Assembly: GCF_037265215.1 (NCBI RefSeq)
Contig: NZ_CP147737.1
Coordinates: 3,070,001 to 3,134,000, forward strand
DNA: 64,000 bases
Direction of reading: 5' to 3'
Source of the DNA: Xenorhabdus griffiniae
GTDB taxonomy: Bacteria > Pseudomonadota > Gammaproteobacteria > Enterobacterales > Enterobacteriaceae
In this document: positions 17,562 to 27,513 of the stretch, piece after piece
Layout: each line of letters starts with the position of its first letter
Numbering within the stretch: position 1 is the first letter of the stretch
Position numbers and translations under genes: made by a program
The notes under the pieces: generated by a model
The model's database searches: none
Seen by the model: the letters and a program-made list of their open reading frames with translations, nothing else
Told to the model about the DNA's origin: nothing

Positions 17562-18569
17562 TTAGGTTAATTTTTCTAACAACAGTCCTGCCCGTAGCCC
17601 AACAGCAACATGAGCGTTGGGAAACAGGATAAAGTTGGCAGGCGATTCAATCTTCCAGGATTGATGTTGCTGATGGGCGATATCAAAACCTTGCGGTAAT
17701 TCAGTGAAATTTTTTGTATCTTCTGGGATATTGAGCTGAAAACTGTCATGTTGTTTGATAATTGCATCAACCACACGATAGCGTTTAAGCGCCGCTTTAA
17801 CGCGTTTACCTGAAGGCAATCCAGCAATCAAATCCTGCAAGGCCGTGGTAATATTGCTGAACCTGGTTAAATCATTTTGTCCAAAAGGCAGCGCCTTACC
17901 GATCTCCAGCGTGCAACTATCCACATTGTAATGTTCGCTGGTAAAGTGACTGAACGTTCCCCCTGCTGTGTTATGAAATACCAAGGCATCGAGATCGCTA
18001 TCTTCCAGCCATTGTAAAAAATCCGCAGCATATTCACGTGCCTGGTATGGCAATAGGGCGAACTGTTCATGGCAGGAACCTCGGATTGCGGTATGAAGAT
18101 CAAGGTGCCGATATTGCGTTGATGCCATCACCGCCGTTTCATGAAAAAATCGCTGGATAACAGACTCCAATTCCATTGCCCGCTCCGATTCATTCCCTAA
18201 AGGAAAATTTTGATAACGGCCACCAAACATACGGTTGAGATCATAATCAATATATCGCTGCCCTGCCCGCATGGCGGGTAAATTGCCAAATACCAGCAGC
18301 AGGTTATGTTGCAATGGCAATTTTCCCTGAGCCAGTTGTGATAATAACTGGATAAGTATTTCTACCGGTGCCGTTTCATTGCCATGAATTCCGGCGGAGA
18401 TAATCAACGTATCGACAGATTTTTCTTGTGAAGAGGCCCCTGTTACTTGTGGTCGTTTTTGCGGTAATAACTGTAATACCCCTTCCGCTAGCCATGATGA
18501 CTGAATCGTTGGCGGAAAAACCAGGTTATTTTCGATCTTGTTTTCAAGCAATAAAGTCAGTAAATCCAT
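17562..18569 (-). CDS. astE: Succinylglutamate desuccinylase
   Basis: Last step of the arginine succinyltransferase (AST) pathway: hydrolyses N-succinylglutamate to glutamate and succinate. The protein has 335 residues, close to the usual length of about 320. AGIHGNETAPVEIL holds the zinc-binding His and Glu of the AstE/aspartoacylase (M14-like) fold, and DLNRMFGG the arginine region; HLDLHTAIRG supplies the third metal ligand. The 12-base gap from astB and the shared strand place it as the final enzyme gene in astCADBE. Confidence 0.96.
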   Translation of the reverse strand: MDLLTLLLENKIENNLVFPPTIQSSWLAEGVLQLLPQKRPQVTGASSQEKSVDTLIISAGIHGNETAPVEILIQLLSQLAQGKLPLQHNLLLVFGNLPAMRAGQRYIDYDLNRMFGGRYQNFPLGNESERAMELESVIQRFFHETAVMASTQYRHLDLHTAIRGSCHEQFALLPYQAREYAADFLQWLEDSDLDALVFHNTAGGTFSHFTSEHYNVDSCTLEIGKALPFGQNDLTRFSNITTALQDLIAGLPSGKRVKAALKRYRVVDAIIKQHDSFQLNIPEDTKNFTELPQGFDIAHQQHQSWKIESPANFILFPNAHVAVGLRAGLLLEKLT

Positions 18570-18581
18570 TTCATCTCCTGA

Positions 18582-19925
18582 TTAATTCTGAAACTCATAA
18601 ATCGAACCTAACTTGAGGATCTGTGTCAGTTCATCAAGGGCAGAATAGACCTCCCTCAATAGCTGCGGATCAGCAAGATCAGCCGCATACAGGGAATCCC
18701 GATAATGGCGTTCCACCCATGCCGTCAGGCGTTGATACAATTTTGGTGTCATCAAGGTAGCTGGATTGACAGCTGCCAACTCTTGTTCATTTAAAACAAC
18801 CCTGAGTCGCAAACAAGCCGGCCCACCGCCATTGCGCATACTTTCCCGCAAGTCAAAAAAGTGGAGCTTATTGATGGGGGAATTTCCTTTTGCAATCAAT
18901 TCTTGCAAATAAGCTGAGACATTGTGATTTTGGCGGCACTCTTCCGGTAAAATCAGCATCATGTTGCCATCCGGCTGGCTCAACAGCTGGCTGTTAAACA
19001 AGTAAGATTCGACCGCATCCTGAAGAGTGACTTGCTCCATAGGCACTTCAATCGCCACCAAGTTGTGCCCAAGCCGCGCCATTTTTTCCCCCAACTCGGC
19101 CAAAACTGATTGCTGATTTAAAAAAGCCTGCTGATGATGAAAAAGAACATGACGGTTGCTCACTGAGATGACATCGTTATGAAACACACCACTATCAATG
19201 GCTGCGGGATTTTGTTGGGCAAATACCGTCCTGGAGTCCTCTAATTGATGCAGGCGGGCGATTGCCTGGCTAGCTTCCAGTGTCTGCCGAGGGGGATAAC
19301 GCTTAGGTACAATCCCTTCCTGCAATGCCTTGCGTCCGTAAACAAATAACTGCACACCAGCTTCGTCATATTCGCCACAAAAACGATTGTGGTTTGCCGC
19401 ACCTTCATCTCCCCAATCCACATGTTGTGGCAGAGGATCATGATGAACAAAATAGTTTTGCGCTGGGAAAGTTGCTTTCAGAGCTCGTGAAGTCGTGGTG
19501 CTTTCCAGCGAACGATGCAGCTTGTTATTTAAATTTGCTACCGTGAAGTGGACACGTTGATCCGCACTATCTGCTGAAGGGGAAACCGTTGCCGCATTTG
19601 CTGTCCACATGGAAGAGGCGGAACTGAGATTAGACAATAACAACGGAGAATATTGGGCGACTTTATTTAATACCTGTTCGTCACTGCCGGTAAACCCGAT
19701 CTGTCGCAACACGGGCAGGTTAGGACGCTGTTGCGGGGGCAAAACCCCCTGTACTAACCCCATATCAGACAACGCCTTCATTTTCATCAATCCCTGAAGT
19801 GCGGCTTTACGCGGATTAGATTCTTTCCCTTGATGATTGATGGACGCTTTATTCCCCGTTGACAGGCCGGCGTAATGGTGTGTCATGCCGATCAAACCAT
19901 CAAAATTTGCTTCAATTCCTGACAT
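18582..19925 (-). CDS. astB: N-succinylarginine dihydrolase
   Basis: Second step of the AST pathway: hydrolyses succinylarginine to succinylornithine, two ammonia and CO2. About 447 residues from my chosen start, the same as E. coli Ast[18 protein letters not shown] at the N-terminus and [17 protein letters not shown] near the C-terminus are family signatures. The ORF opens further upstream at 19940, but ATG 19925 has GAGGTGG just before it and matches family N-termini, so I start there. It overlaps the end of astD by 14 bases, implying translational coupling. Confidence 0.96.
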   Translation of the reverse strand: MSGIEANFDGLIGMTHHYAGLSTGNKASINHQGKESNPRKAALQGLMKMKALSDMGLVQGVLPPQQRPNLPVLRQIGFTGSDEQVLNKVAQYSPLLLSNLSSASSMWTANAATVSPSADSADQRVHFTVANLNNKLHRSLESTTTSRALKATFPAQNYFVHHDPLPQHVDWGDEGAANHNRFCGEYDEAGVQLFVYGRKALQEGIVPKRYPPRQTLEASQAIARLHQLEDSRTVFAQQNPAAIDSGVFHNDVISVSNRHVLFHHQQAFLNQQSVLAELGEKMARLGHNLVAIEVPMEQVTLQDAVESYLFNSQLLSQPDGNMMLILPEECRQNHNVSAYLQELIAKGNSPINKLHFFDLRESMRNGGGPACLRLRVVLNEQELAAVNPATLMTPKLYQRLTAWVERHYRDSLYAADLADPQLLREVYSALDELTQILKLGSIYEFQN

Positions 19926-21423
19926 AACCACCTCTGACATCCGATTGATTGATGAAAAAATTAAGTCCTGGTGCCGGTGTTTCAGGCAACACTAAATTTT
20001 CCGTCGTCAGGGAAGCCATCGGCCAGGCGCAATAATCCGCGGCATAATAAGCACTGGGGCGATGATTACCAGAAGCCCCAATACCACCAAACGGAGCCTT
20101 GCTGGATGCGCCTGTCAGCGGCTTATTCCAGTTCACGATCCCCGCTCTGGCCGCTTGCATTAACTTCTCAAACAGGCAGGGATCAGGAGAAATTAGCCCG
20201 GTTGCCAGCCCAAATCGGGTATCATTTGCCATTGAGATGGCTTCATCAAAAGTGGTATAGCGCTTAACTGTCAACAGAGGCCCAAAATATTCTTCGTCAG
20301 GAATATCGTTGACATTGGTGAGATCAATGATGCCGGGTGTCATAAACGTCGAATGCGGATCAGGCTGGGTTAAGGTGAGCAAAGATCTCCCCCCCAGGGC
20401 CAATAACGTATTCTGAGCGTCCAACAAACTCTCCACCGCCGCTAAAGAGATGACGCCGCCGATAAAAGGCTGAGGATCAGCATTCCAATGACCAGGCACA
20501 ATCTGGCCTGCGACATCAACTAACTGTTGGATCAACGCATCGCCCTTCTCCCCTTGCTTCACCAACAACCTACGGGCACAAGTGCAGCGCTGCCCCGCAG
20601 AGATAAAGGCTGACTGGATGATGGTGTAAACCGCGGCGTCAATATCATCATAATCGTCTACAATCAGGGCATTGTTGCCGCCCATCTCCAGAGCCAGCAT
20701 TTTTTCTGGCTGACCTGCCAATAAGCGATGAAAGTGAAACCCCGTTGCTGCACTGCCTGTAAATAGCACACCATCAATTTCGCGATTATCCAGCAAGGCA
20801 CCGCCAGTTTCTTTGCCTCCTTGAACCAAATTCAATACCCCTACAGGCAATCCCGCTTTAATCCACAACTCCACGGTTTTTTCCGCCGTCAGCGGCGTTA
20901 ATTCGCTGGGCTTGAACACCAATGTATTACCGGCAATGAGCGCAGGGACAATATGTCCATTCGGTAAATGCCCCGGAAAATTATAGGGACCGAAGATAGC
21001 CATCACTCCGTGAGGACGATGCTGTAATATCGCTTTTCCGTCTGGCATCGGTGTTTCGGAATACCCCGTTCGCTGTAGCCATGCTTCAATTGAAATGGCA
21101 ACCTTACCTATCATCGATTGGACTTCTGTCCGTGTTTCCCACAAAGGCTTACTGGTTTCCTCACTGATCACCTGGGCGATTTTTTCTTTTTCTTGAGTCA
21201 GCAAATCAGCAAATGTCTGAATAATCGCAATCCGTTTTTCAACCGCCAATCCAGACCATGCAGGAAATGCTTTGCGGGCGGATTGGCAGGCTTCAACTAC
21301 CTGATGCTCAGAAGCACCGTTCGCCTGCCATAAGATCCGCTGATCTACAGGAGAATATTTAATAACAGGCAGGCCCTTCCCTGCTATCCACTCACCGCCA
21401 ATGTAATTTGCTTGATGATTCAT
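19912..21423 (-). CDS. astD: Succinylglutamate-semialdehyde dehydrogenase
   Basis: Fourth step of the AST pathway: NAD-dependent oxidation of succinylglutamate semialdehyde. It is a member of the aldehyde dehydrogenase superfamily: the catalytic Cys is in [12 protein letters not shown] and the general base Glu in [29 protein letters not shown] is typical of AstD. I use ATG 21423 ([12 protein letters not shown]), because GAGG lies eight bases upstream; the in-frame TTG at 21444 is not supported. The length is 503 residues against about 492 in E. coli. Confidence 0.96.
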   Translation of the reverse strand: MNHQANYIGGEWIAGKGLPVIKYSPVDQRILWQANGASEHQVVEACQSARKAFPAWSGLAVEKRIAIIQTFADLLTQEKEKIAQVISEETSKPLWETRTEVQSMIGKVAISIEAWLQRTGYSETPMPDGKAILQHRPHGVMAIFGPYNFPGHLPNGHIVPALIAGNTLVFKPSELTPLTAEKTVELWIKAGLPVGVLNLVQGGKETGGALLDNREIDGVLFTGSAATGFHFHRLLAGQPEKMLALEMGGNNALIVDDYDDIDAAVYTIIQSAFISAGQRCTCARRLLVKQGEKGDALIQQLVDVAGQIVPGHWNADPQPFIGGVISLAAVESLLDAQNTLLALGGRSLLTLTQPDPHSTFMTPGIIDLTNVNDIPDEEYFGPLLTVKRYTTFDEAISMANDTRFGLATGLISPDPCLFEKLMQAARAGIVNWNKPLTGASSKAPFGGIGASGNHRPSAYYAADYCAWPMASLTTENLVLPETPAPGLNFFINQSDVRGGYVRN

Positions 21424-21496
21424 TGTGAAATTCCTCAATTGCAACAGCGCTTAATGACAAAGTTTTAATTGTGAAAACCGAGAATGGTGAAAACGG

Positions 21497-22528
21497 CTAA
21501 GAGAAAAGAGAAACGAAGCGTACCGGATCGCCATCATCCACATGCAGTACTGCCATTTCTGCGGAGGTAAGCAGCAATTCATCGCTATCCAAAGATTCAG
21601 AAACAGACAACAGGAGTGCTTTAAACGCTTGAAAATTCAGGTTAGAGACAATGCATTGTACGCCGCCCTGTGATCGGGAAACCTGATCGTTTCTTTTAAC
21701 ATGCACAAGCCGGCTGGCTCTGATTGTCCGTACATTGTCAATTTCGGCATCCAGGATAGCGCCCGCATCAAAAATATCGACCGCATCGTGATAAGCAAAT
21801 CCCTCTTTTTCCAAAATAGCGCGGGCAGGCAGCGTATTTTCATGTACCTGACCAATGGTCTGGCGTGCTTCTTCTGGTAACAAAGGGACATAAATGGGAT
21901 GAAACGGCATCAATTCTGCAATAAACGTTTTGGAGCCAATGCCCGTCAAGTAGTCAGCTTCAGCAAAGGAGACATTAAAGAAATGTTTCCCTAGAGCATC
22001 CCAGAATGGCGATTCACCCTGTTGATTCGCAACGCCACGCATTTCCGCAAAAATGCATTTTGGAAAGAGAGGTCTGAATGCGGCAATAAACTGAAAACGG
22101 CTTCGGGAAAGAAAAACACCATTGCCTCCGCCGTGATAATCGGGATCAAGGAATAACGTACACAATTCAGTGCATCCGGTATAATCCTGCCCGACAATCA
22201 ACGTTTCAAATGTGTTATAGACACCCAATTCGCGGGAAGCTCGCACTGATCGATGTACGCGAAAATTGTAAAAAGGCTCTTCCAGCCCAACAGCAACTTC
22301 CAGCGCACTGACACCAACAACACGATGCTTTTCCGTATCTTCCAAGGTAAATAAAAATCCTTGTTGTGCTCGTCCCTTTGCATCGTTGAAAGAATCAATA
22401 CTGCGTGAAATCCGTGCCGCCAGATATTCCTGATTATTGGGTAATGTCGTCAGGCCAATTCCTGCACGGGACGAAAGATTGAGGATATCCCCTAAATCTT
22501 CATATTGAACGGGTCTAAATAACATCAT
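21497..22528 (-). CDS. astA: Arginine N-succinyltransferase
   Basis: First step of the AST pathway: transfers succinyl from succinyl-CoA to the alpha-amino group of arginine. The 343 residues match the usual length. The N-terminus MMLFRPVQYEDL and the segments GLTTLPNNQEYLAARI, TELCTLFLDPDYHGGGNG and FAEMRGVANQQGESPFWDAL are AstA hallmarks. It sits between astC and astD in the canonical order, with 20 bases to astC and 52 bases to the astD ORF. Confidence 0.97.
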   Translation of the reverse strand: MMLFRPVQYEDLGDILNLSSRAGIGLTTLPNNQEYLAARISRSIDSFNDAKGRAQQGFLFTLEDTEKHRVVGVSALEVAVGLEEPFYNFRVHRSVRASRELGVYNTFETLIVGQDYTGCTELCTLFLDPDYHGGGNGVFLSRSRFQFIAAFRPLFPKCIFAEMRGVANQQGESPFWDALGKHFFNVSFAEADYLTGIGSKTFIAELMPFHPIYVPLLPEEARQTIGQVHENTLPARAILEKEGFAYHDAVDIFDAGAILDAEIDNVRTIRASRLVHVKRNDQVSRSQGGVQCIVSNLNFQAFKALLLSVSESLDSDELLLTSAEMAVLHVDDGDPVRFVSLFS

Positions 22529-22548
22529 GATATCACCTCAAATCAGCT

Positions 22549-23760
22549 TTATTCCTGCACAAATCGCTTGAGGGCGCTTTCAAGGCGGATGAAACCGTCA
22601 TTGATATCCTGCTGTTCGATATTTAATGCAGGAGCAAAACGCAACACATTGGGACCGGCTATCAAAGCAATCAATCCCTCTTCCGCAGCGATATTAGTCA
22701 GGTTTTTCGCTTTGCCCTGATATTTTTCAACCAACTCAGCGCCCAACAATAACCCTTTACCACGTAATTCACTGAATACTTGATAACGTTGATTAAGCTT
22801 GGCCATCCTCCTCATAAATTCATGGTGACGCTCTTGCACCCCAGCAAGAAACTTCGGTTGGTTCACCAACTCGACGACTTTGTTAGCAACGGCTGCCGCC
22901 AGCGGATTTCCACCAAATGTTGTACCGTGTGATCCCGGCTGGAAAGCCTCTGCGATATGTTGCCTGACCAACATGGCACCAATCGGGAATCCACCACCCA
23001 GCCCTTTGGCACTGGTTAAGATATCTGGCTCTACCCCAATCCCCTCGTAGGCATACAAATACCCGGTGCGGCCTATGCCTGTTTGGATTTCGTCAAAAAT
23101 CAGCAATGCTTGATATTGATCACATAATTCCCGTAATACTTTTAAAAATGCCGGCTCGGCAGGGATCACCCCGCCTTCCCCAATGATCGGTTCAACAATC
23201 ACAGCACAGGTTTTTTCTGATATATGGGCCTTGATAGTATCGATATCATTAAATGGCAGGTGAGTAATTTGCTGCGGCAATGGCGCAAAGTCTTGAGAAT
23301 ATTTAGGTTGCCCTCCGACAGTCACCGTAAATAATGTTCTGCCGTGGAAGGAATTCTCAAATGAAATAATTTCGTTCTTATGATTGCCATATTTATCTAA
23401 TGCATATTTCCTGGCAATTTTTAATGCAGCTTCATTTGCTTCTGCTCCTGAATTACAGAAAAAAACCTTATCTGCGAATGTATTTTCAACCAGAGATTTC
23501 GCCAGTTTTAAAACAGGTTCATTTGTATAACCATTACCAATATGCCATATGTTTTCCATTTGAAAATTTAATACATTCTTTAATTCATCATTAGCATGAC
23601 CAAGTGAATTCACCGCAATTCCACCAGCAAAATCAATATATTCCTTACCATTCTGATCCCAGACACGTGAGCCTTTAGCGACGACAGGGATAAAATTTGC
23701 CGGTGAAAAACAGGGAACCATATACTGGTCAAACCAATTTCTTTGGATCGTGTTCAACAT
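22549..23760 (-). CDS. astC: Succinylornithine transaminase
   Basis: Third step of the AST pathway: a class III PLP aminotransferase that converts succinylornithine and 2-oxoglutarate to the semialdehyde and glutamate. It may also act on acetylornithine (ArgD-like). The PLP lysine is Lys252 in [25 protein letters not shown] and [15 protein letters not shown] are the cofactor-binding segments. It is 403 residues long. GAGGA precedes the ATG. It is the first gene of the minus-strand operon. I see no clear sigma-54 (GG-N10-GC) promoter or ArgR box upstream, so regulation may differ from E. coli. Confidence 0.96.
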   Translation of the reverse strand: MLNTIQRNWFDQYMVPCFSPANFIPVVAKGSRVWDQNGKEYIDFAGGIAVNSLGHANDELKNVLNFQMENIWHIGNGYTNEPVLKLAKSLVENTFADKVFFCNSGAEANEAALKIARKYALDKYGNHKNEIISFENSFHGRTLFTVTVGGQPKYSQDFAPLPQQITHLPFNDIDTIKAHISEKTCAVIVEPIIGEGGVIPAEPAFLKVLRELCDQYQALLIFDEIQTGIGRTGYLYAYEGIGVEPDILTSAKGLGGGFPIGAMLVRQHIAEAFQPGSHGTTFGGNPLAAAVANKVVELVNQPKFLAGVQERHHEFMRRMAKLNQRYQVFSELRGKGLLLGAELVEKYQGKAKNLTNIAAEEGLIALIAGPNVLRFAPALNIEQQDINDGFIRLESALKRFVQE

Positions 23761-24305
23761 TTGTGTTTCCTCACATGATTAAAATATAAAAAATAAGGAA
23801 TCATTTTATATATTATTAAATTTAACCTTTAATGATTGGTCTTATTTTCACTGCTTTGATAAACTCCTAATGACTTTACTCAATAACATTATCACGAGAT
23901 TCTTTTTGATCTTTTTTGATCAGAAATTAATCTCATCATCACTTTGAGCATTAACAAAGTCAATACAATTTTTTCACAATAAATTTGCTTTATGATGATT
24001 TTCACAATTCATAAAATGCTTTTATTTTCGATTTATGCACTGTTTATGCATAAAAAAATAAACAAAAAGCAGTATAGAATTGAAGATAATGACAATGGGG
24101 TATTATTGTTAGATAATTATTCAATAATTATGGTTATAAGATATGCCGATAAACTAAAAAATGTATTTGCAATTAAAAATTTTTTATTAAAAAGATATAT
24201 TCTTTTAATAATCAAATTGTTATAATGAAATTCATTTTTAGTGCCTTACCGTGAAATTCAACCTAGTTTCTTCATAAGTAACCTTTCACCAGCCCCACTA
24301 TTTTT
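23761..24305. promoter_or_regulatory. Upstream region of the ast operon
   Basis: A long AT-rich region that must hold the minus-strand ast promoter. On the minus strand TTGACT near 23963-23968 is followed 17 bases later by GATGAT, a poor -10 match. A direct repeat (GATCAAAAAA, GATCAAAAAG) lies at about 23902-23921 and could be a regulator site. A 77-codon ORF at 23992-24225 has no ribosome site and is not called. Confidence 0.35.
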
Positions 24306-24578
24306 ATGCTCTCCAAAAACAATTTGTTACTCACTTTCGATAGAAATCCACGAAAAGCTGATTGGAACACATTGTATATATTGAAAAATATCATTACAAC
24401 GCTTTGGAGTTGTGAACCAAAAGATATAAACATTCATGTTAGTGAAAAAGAAACACCTATTGAAAACTTGATTGAATATGTTTTTCAGTTAATTGCTACT
24501 GAATGTCCTAACCTCAGCAATTTGGCAACAGAGTTGTATATCTTTGAAGGTTTAACTAAAGGTTTTTTATATATTTGA
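24306..24578 (+). CDS. Hypothetical small protein (90 aa)
   Basis: I do not recognise this protein. It is soluble, with a beta-like start (LLLTFDRN), a long helical middle and several acidic residues, and no signal peptide or membrane segment. There is no strong ribosome site before the ATG, although the codon pattern and amino acid mix look protein-like. It stands alone between the divergent ast operon and the TPS island, and is followed by a hairpin at 24639-24668 that could end its transcript. Confidence 0.4.
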   Translation: MLSKNNLLLTFDRNPRKADWNTLYILKNIITTLWSCEPKDINIHVSEKETPIENLIEYVFQLIATECPNLSNLATELYIFEGLTKGFLYI

Positions 24579-24638
24579 GAAGAAAATAGAAAATAAGTTT
24601 ACTTTTAATTATCAATTAAATTAACATCAGATTAATAG

Positions 24639-24668
24639 AAGAAAGCCACTTAATTAAGCCGCTTTCTT
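24639..24668. terminator. Hairpin between convergent genes
   Basis: AAGAAAGC pairs with GCTTTCTT, with an inner self-complementary CTTAATTAAG separated by two mismatches. It could terminate both the small gene to the left and the TPS gene ending at 24730. The T run is modest on either side. Confidence 0.5.
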
Positions 24669-24729
24669 AATTTCTTGAAGTATTGAATTATTTATTCAAA
24701 AAGAATAAAGTTGTTTTAGATATACTTCA

Positions 24730-25695
24730 TCACCAAGGTTTACCATCTATAAATACTTTAGTTTTCGCTTCATCACCATAAAAATGTATATTTTTCATAT
24801 CTTCAGCTCCATTTGTTGTAACATATATATTCCCCCCACTATTATTTACATGAATTTCAGGACCCTTCAAATTACGCAAATTAACACCAACACCATCTTC
24901 ACTACTTGCTAATCGAATTCTATCATCAGCATACATACCACCTAATTCTTTAACATTGATTGAAAATTCAGGTTTGGCTCCTTCACCTTCAATAAGGCGA
25001 GTTAGTTTAGGATCTTTCATATGAGGTGCTATAGTTCCGGTCACTGCAATAATGACGGGAGCTTTAACTATGCCATTTATTTCTAAAGCCCTACTCATAA
25101 GAGAAACTCCTTTAGGGCCATTACTTATTCCGGGTTTAAGCTCTAAACCTTTTTTACCAACAGTAATTTTTCCTTTGGCTATTTCTAAAGTAAGCAAATC
25201 TTTTTTATTAAATGTAGGTTTACCTGTAGTAATAGTAAAATCATTGTTATTAATAAAACTAGCTCCATTAATCATAACACCATTAGGGTTAGCTATAATA
25301 ACTCTAGCTTTATCCCCAACTACCTCTAATGCACCTAAAAGTTGAGACTGATTACCACCAACCACCTCATTAACAATTAATTCTGCGGTTCTATTTTTAA
25401 GATTAGGGTTTTTATCTAATTGGCCTGCTAATTCAGAAATTGTTTGATTTAGTGAATTATTTAAAACTAAACCTTGGTCTCCAATGTTAAATTCTTTATA
25501 GATATTTCTAGACATTCCAGAAAGAGTAGGAGTAGCTATATTAACAACTGGTACGTTGTTAACATTTTGAATTTGAGTATTAGAATCATTAGGGACTATT
25601 GGATTGGCTAAAGCTGAATTGATAAAAACAAATAAAGAGGCAAGAGAAAATGAAATTAATTTCACAACAGGGGTAGTATTTTTAAATATAGTCAT
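24730..25695 (-). CDS. Free-standing TPS-domain protein (mini-TpsA 3)
   Basis: A 321-residue exported protein made only of a Sec signal peptide (hydrophobic core, likely cut after Ala30 in SALANP) and one two-partner-secretion domain of the filamentous haemagglutinin type. NNVPVVNIATP, YKEFNIGDQGLVLNNS, VVGGNQSQLLG and IANPNGVMINGASF are the conserved beta-helix cap motifs (the last is the NPNG box). The usual long repeat region and toxin end are absent; it stops about 30 residues after the domain, in a short tail ending DGKPW. Two other proteins here (36591-37547 and 39416-40384) share this architecture and size, so it is unlikely to be an accidental truncation. It would need a TpsB pore; the one at 37568-39266 is broken. 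Confidence 0.85.
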   Translation of the reverse strand: MTIFKNTTPVVKLISFSLASLFVFINSALANPIVPNDSNTQIQNVNNVPVVNIATPTLSGMSRNIYKEFNIGDQGLVLNNSLNQTISELAGQLDKNPNLKNRTAELIVNEVVGGNQSQLLGALEVVGDKARVIIANPNGVMINGASFINNNDFTITTGKPTFNKKDLLTLEIAKGKITVGKKGLELKPGISNGPKGVSLMSRALEINGIVKAPVIIAVTGTIAPHMKDPKLTRLIEGEGAKPEFSINVKELGGMYADDRIRLASSEDGVGVNLRNLKGPEIHVNNSGGNIYVTTNGAEDMKNIHFYGDEAKTKVFIDGKPW

Positions 25696-26022
25696 AATTT
25701 AATCTTCTTTAAGTTGATAATCTCAGTTTTTAAATTACATTAATATTATCTTGAGAAACGAGAAATTGTTTTGATAAAATTTAAACTAATTTAATAAATT
25801 TTGTTACAATAGAAATTAGTTCAAGACCCCCTCATTTTTACTTAATTTTAGGCTTAAATAGTATTTTTACTAAAATATAATACATCTGAATTATGTTCAA
25901 CAAAATCAAAATCTTAACCATCATCTAATAATAAGTAAAAAACTGAAAAATCTCAGTCTTATGAAATAAGATTTTTAATTCAAATCATTAAATTTTTACT
26001 AAGCCTGAAATTTTTTAAATAT
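25696..26022. other. AT-rich spacer upstream of mini-TpsA 3
   Basis: No gene on either strand. It presumably holds the promoter of the minus-strand TPS gene. A short inverted repeat AAAAATCTCAG...GATTTTT near 25946-25976 resembles the hairpins found after the immunity genes. Confidence 0.45.
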
Positions 26023-26610
26023 TTAAGCAATCAGTTGAACAGGAAAACTTATTAAAACATGTCCTGTTTTAGCATCAACACCAGTAACAACGACAAAATG
26101 ACCAATTTTACTACCTTGATCACACATCATAGCACTCCAAGAACCCATTTTATTTAAGGAATCAAAAGCTTCCCATCCTACAAAACCGCCTCGCCAGCCA
26201 GTATCATGTTTGTTAAGATCCATAGCCAACTCTTCAGGACTTTTCAATCCCCCACCTAGTTTTGTTTGAGAGACCGGAATTTTTCTATCTTGAAGTCACA
26301 TTTCACCACATCCCCCCACATCCTGTTGGAGTTTTTTGCCCTACAACATCAGGCTCTGCTATTTCATCTAATACGCTCCAATTTCCACCAGCACCAGCTT
26401 TTGGTGTAACAGGTTTAATATCTATTTTATTAAGAATTCCCTCTCCTCGTAATACACCTAAAGGTATTTAGCCCCTGTTAAAAATGCTGCCACATTCTCT
26501 AAAGATTTTTGATCACCTTGGGCTGCTTTTGCTACCGTTGATTTAATACCCTCCCATGCATAACCATTTCTAATAGAGTCAAATGCATTTGCAACAGCTT
26601 GATCCTTTTT
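26023..26610 (-). pseudogene. Displaced CdiA-CT toxin cassette, degraded (copy 2)
   Basis: Minus-strand remnant of the C39/papain-like toxin domain found at 28638-29330 and at the end of the CdiA-like gene. Its last 75 codons are open and read LNKHDTGWRGGFVGWEAFD and GHFVVVTGVDAKTGHVLI, then switch at once to SFPVQLIA and a stop. That ending is the C-terminal motif of the neighbouring immunity proteins, so a deletion has fused toxin to immunity tail. Upstream, frameshifts around 26270 and 26465 and base changes break the catalytic-cysteine region. It has no start of its own. Confidence 0.8.
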
Positions 26611-26647
26611 ATGGATCAAAATTAATGTGAAAATTTTATTTAAAAAT

Positions 26648-26676
26648 AAAACCAGAAGACCGTAAGGATCTTACGG
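26648..26676 (-). terminator. Terminator-like hairpin after immunity-type gene B1
   Basis: On the minus strand CCGTAAG and CTTACGG form a 7-bp stem with a 3-base loop, followed by TCTTCTGGTTTT. It is a diverged copy of the better hairpin at 29373-29402 and occupies the same place after its gene. Confidence 0.6.
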
Positions 26677-26694
26677 ATTTATTTTAAAAAAACA

Positions 26695-27090
26695 TTATTC
26701 TATTTCTCTAATATAGTACTTTTCCGGACTATACCAACGTATAGTTTTGTATTTTCCCGATATAAGTTTCTTATCGTTTTTGTAATAATCCATGACTTCT
26801 TCAGGGGACCAACTACGGCCGCATGAAAAGAGAGCTTCTTCCTTAATTAATCCTTCAATTATTTTTATTTTTTCTTCTTCTGTATCTACAAGTAATTCCA
26901 TAAACTCTACAGATGTATCTACATATATACCTCTATCTAGATAGTCTCTTCTAATCTTATCGGTTATTAAAGAAAAGCCTAAAAATTTCATTTTATTAAC
27001 TAGATTAGTTTCATTCTTTGTAATCATGATTTCCAAAGTATTAGTTGCCATATAATTGACAATAATTGAATTTTCAGGATATTTAATCAT
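26695..27090 (-). CDS. Immunity-type protein B1 (131 aa)
   Basis: A small cytoplasmic-looking acidic protein with no known family that I recognise. It is a close paralogue of the protein at 29420-29818: both begin YPENSIIV and share EEEKIKIIxxLIKEEALFSCGRSWSPEEVMDYY and YYIREIE ends. Each copy follows an A-type immunity gene and precedes a displaced toxin cassette. By position in a CDI locus it is a candidate second immunity protein or cassette accessory. AAGG lies upstream of the ATG. Confidence 0.65.
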   Translation of the reverse strand: MIKYPENSIIVNYMATNTLEIMITKNETNLVNKMKFLGFSLITDKIRRDYLDRGIYVDTSVEFMELLVDTEEEKIKIIEGLIKEEALFSCGRSWSPEEVMDYYKNDKKLISGKYKTIRWYSPEKYYIREIE

Positions 27091-27164
27091 TTTACATTTA
27101 CCTTAACTGAGGCTGAAGTAAGAATAAGGTTATAATAAATTCAATAGCTCTTCAATAAATTAAG

Positions 27165-27231
27165 AAAGATCTCAGTTCCATAAACTTTTTATTAAAGCAT
27201 ACTTAGAATTTTTATTGAACCTGAGATCTTT
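27165..27231. repeat. Inverted repeat AAAGATCTCAG, copy 1
   Basis: AAAGATCTCAG at 27165-27175 pairs with CTGAGATCTTT at 27221-27231. The same pair recurs at 28327-28370 and 29893-29959, each time just after an immunity-type gene. It could be a terminator stem or a recombination-associated repeat. Confidence 0.6.
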
Positions 27232-27238
27232 TAAAGAT

Positions 27239-27496
27239 TTAACTAATCAGTTGAACAGGAAAACTAATTTCTCTACCCTTAGCACAATCCCAACTTAGTT
27301 TAGCCAGCATTCCAGTTATTCTTGGTTGAAAAGGCATTACAGACATTAACCAATTATCAAGATTTCCTATACATTTAATACTTTCTGCAACTTCTAAATA
27401 AATAACAAGTTTTGCTTGAAAATATTTAATTTTCCCATCTACATCAAAACAGTAAGTAATTATATCAGAATCTTTATCGTGATATGTCCAAGACAA
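27239..27496 (-). pseudogene. C-terminal domain of immunity-type protein A1, split off by a frameshift
   Basis: An 85-residue open frame that is nearly identical to the last 85 residues of the intact protein at 29967-31007 and ends KGREISFPVQLIS. In the intact copy it is joined to the preceding 260 residues; here one A is missing from a poly-A tract (T8 on the plus strand at 27533-27540, T9 at 30261-30269), which shifts the frame. It could be restored by slippage. Confidence 0.75.
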
Positions 27497-27513
27497 CTTA
27501 ATAGATTTGTATT

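Noticed and set aside
23992..24225. 77-codon plus-strand ORF upstream of the 90-aa gene
   Set aside because: No ribosome site, a residue mix (Ile, Lys, Leu, Met) expected from AT-rich non-coding DNA, and an overlap with the likely ast promoter region.
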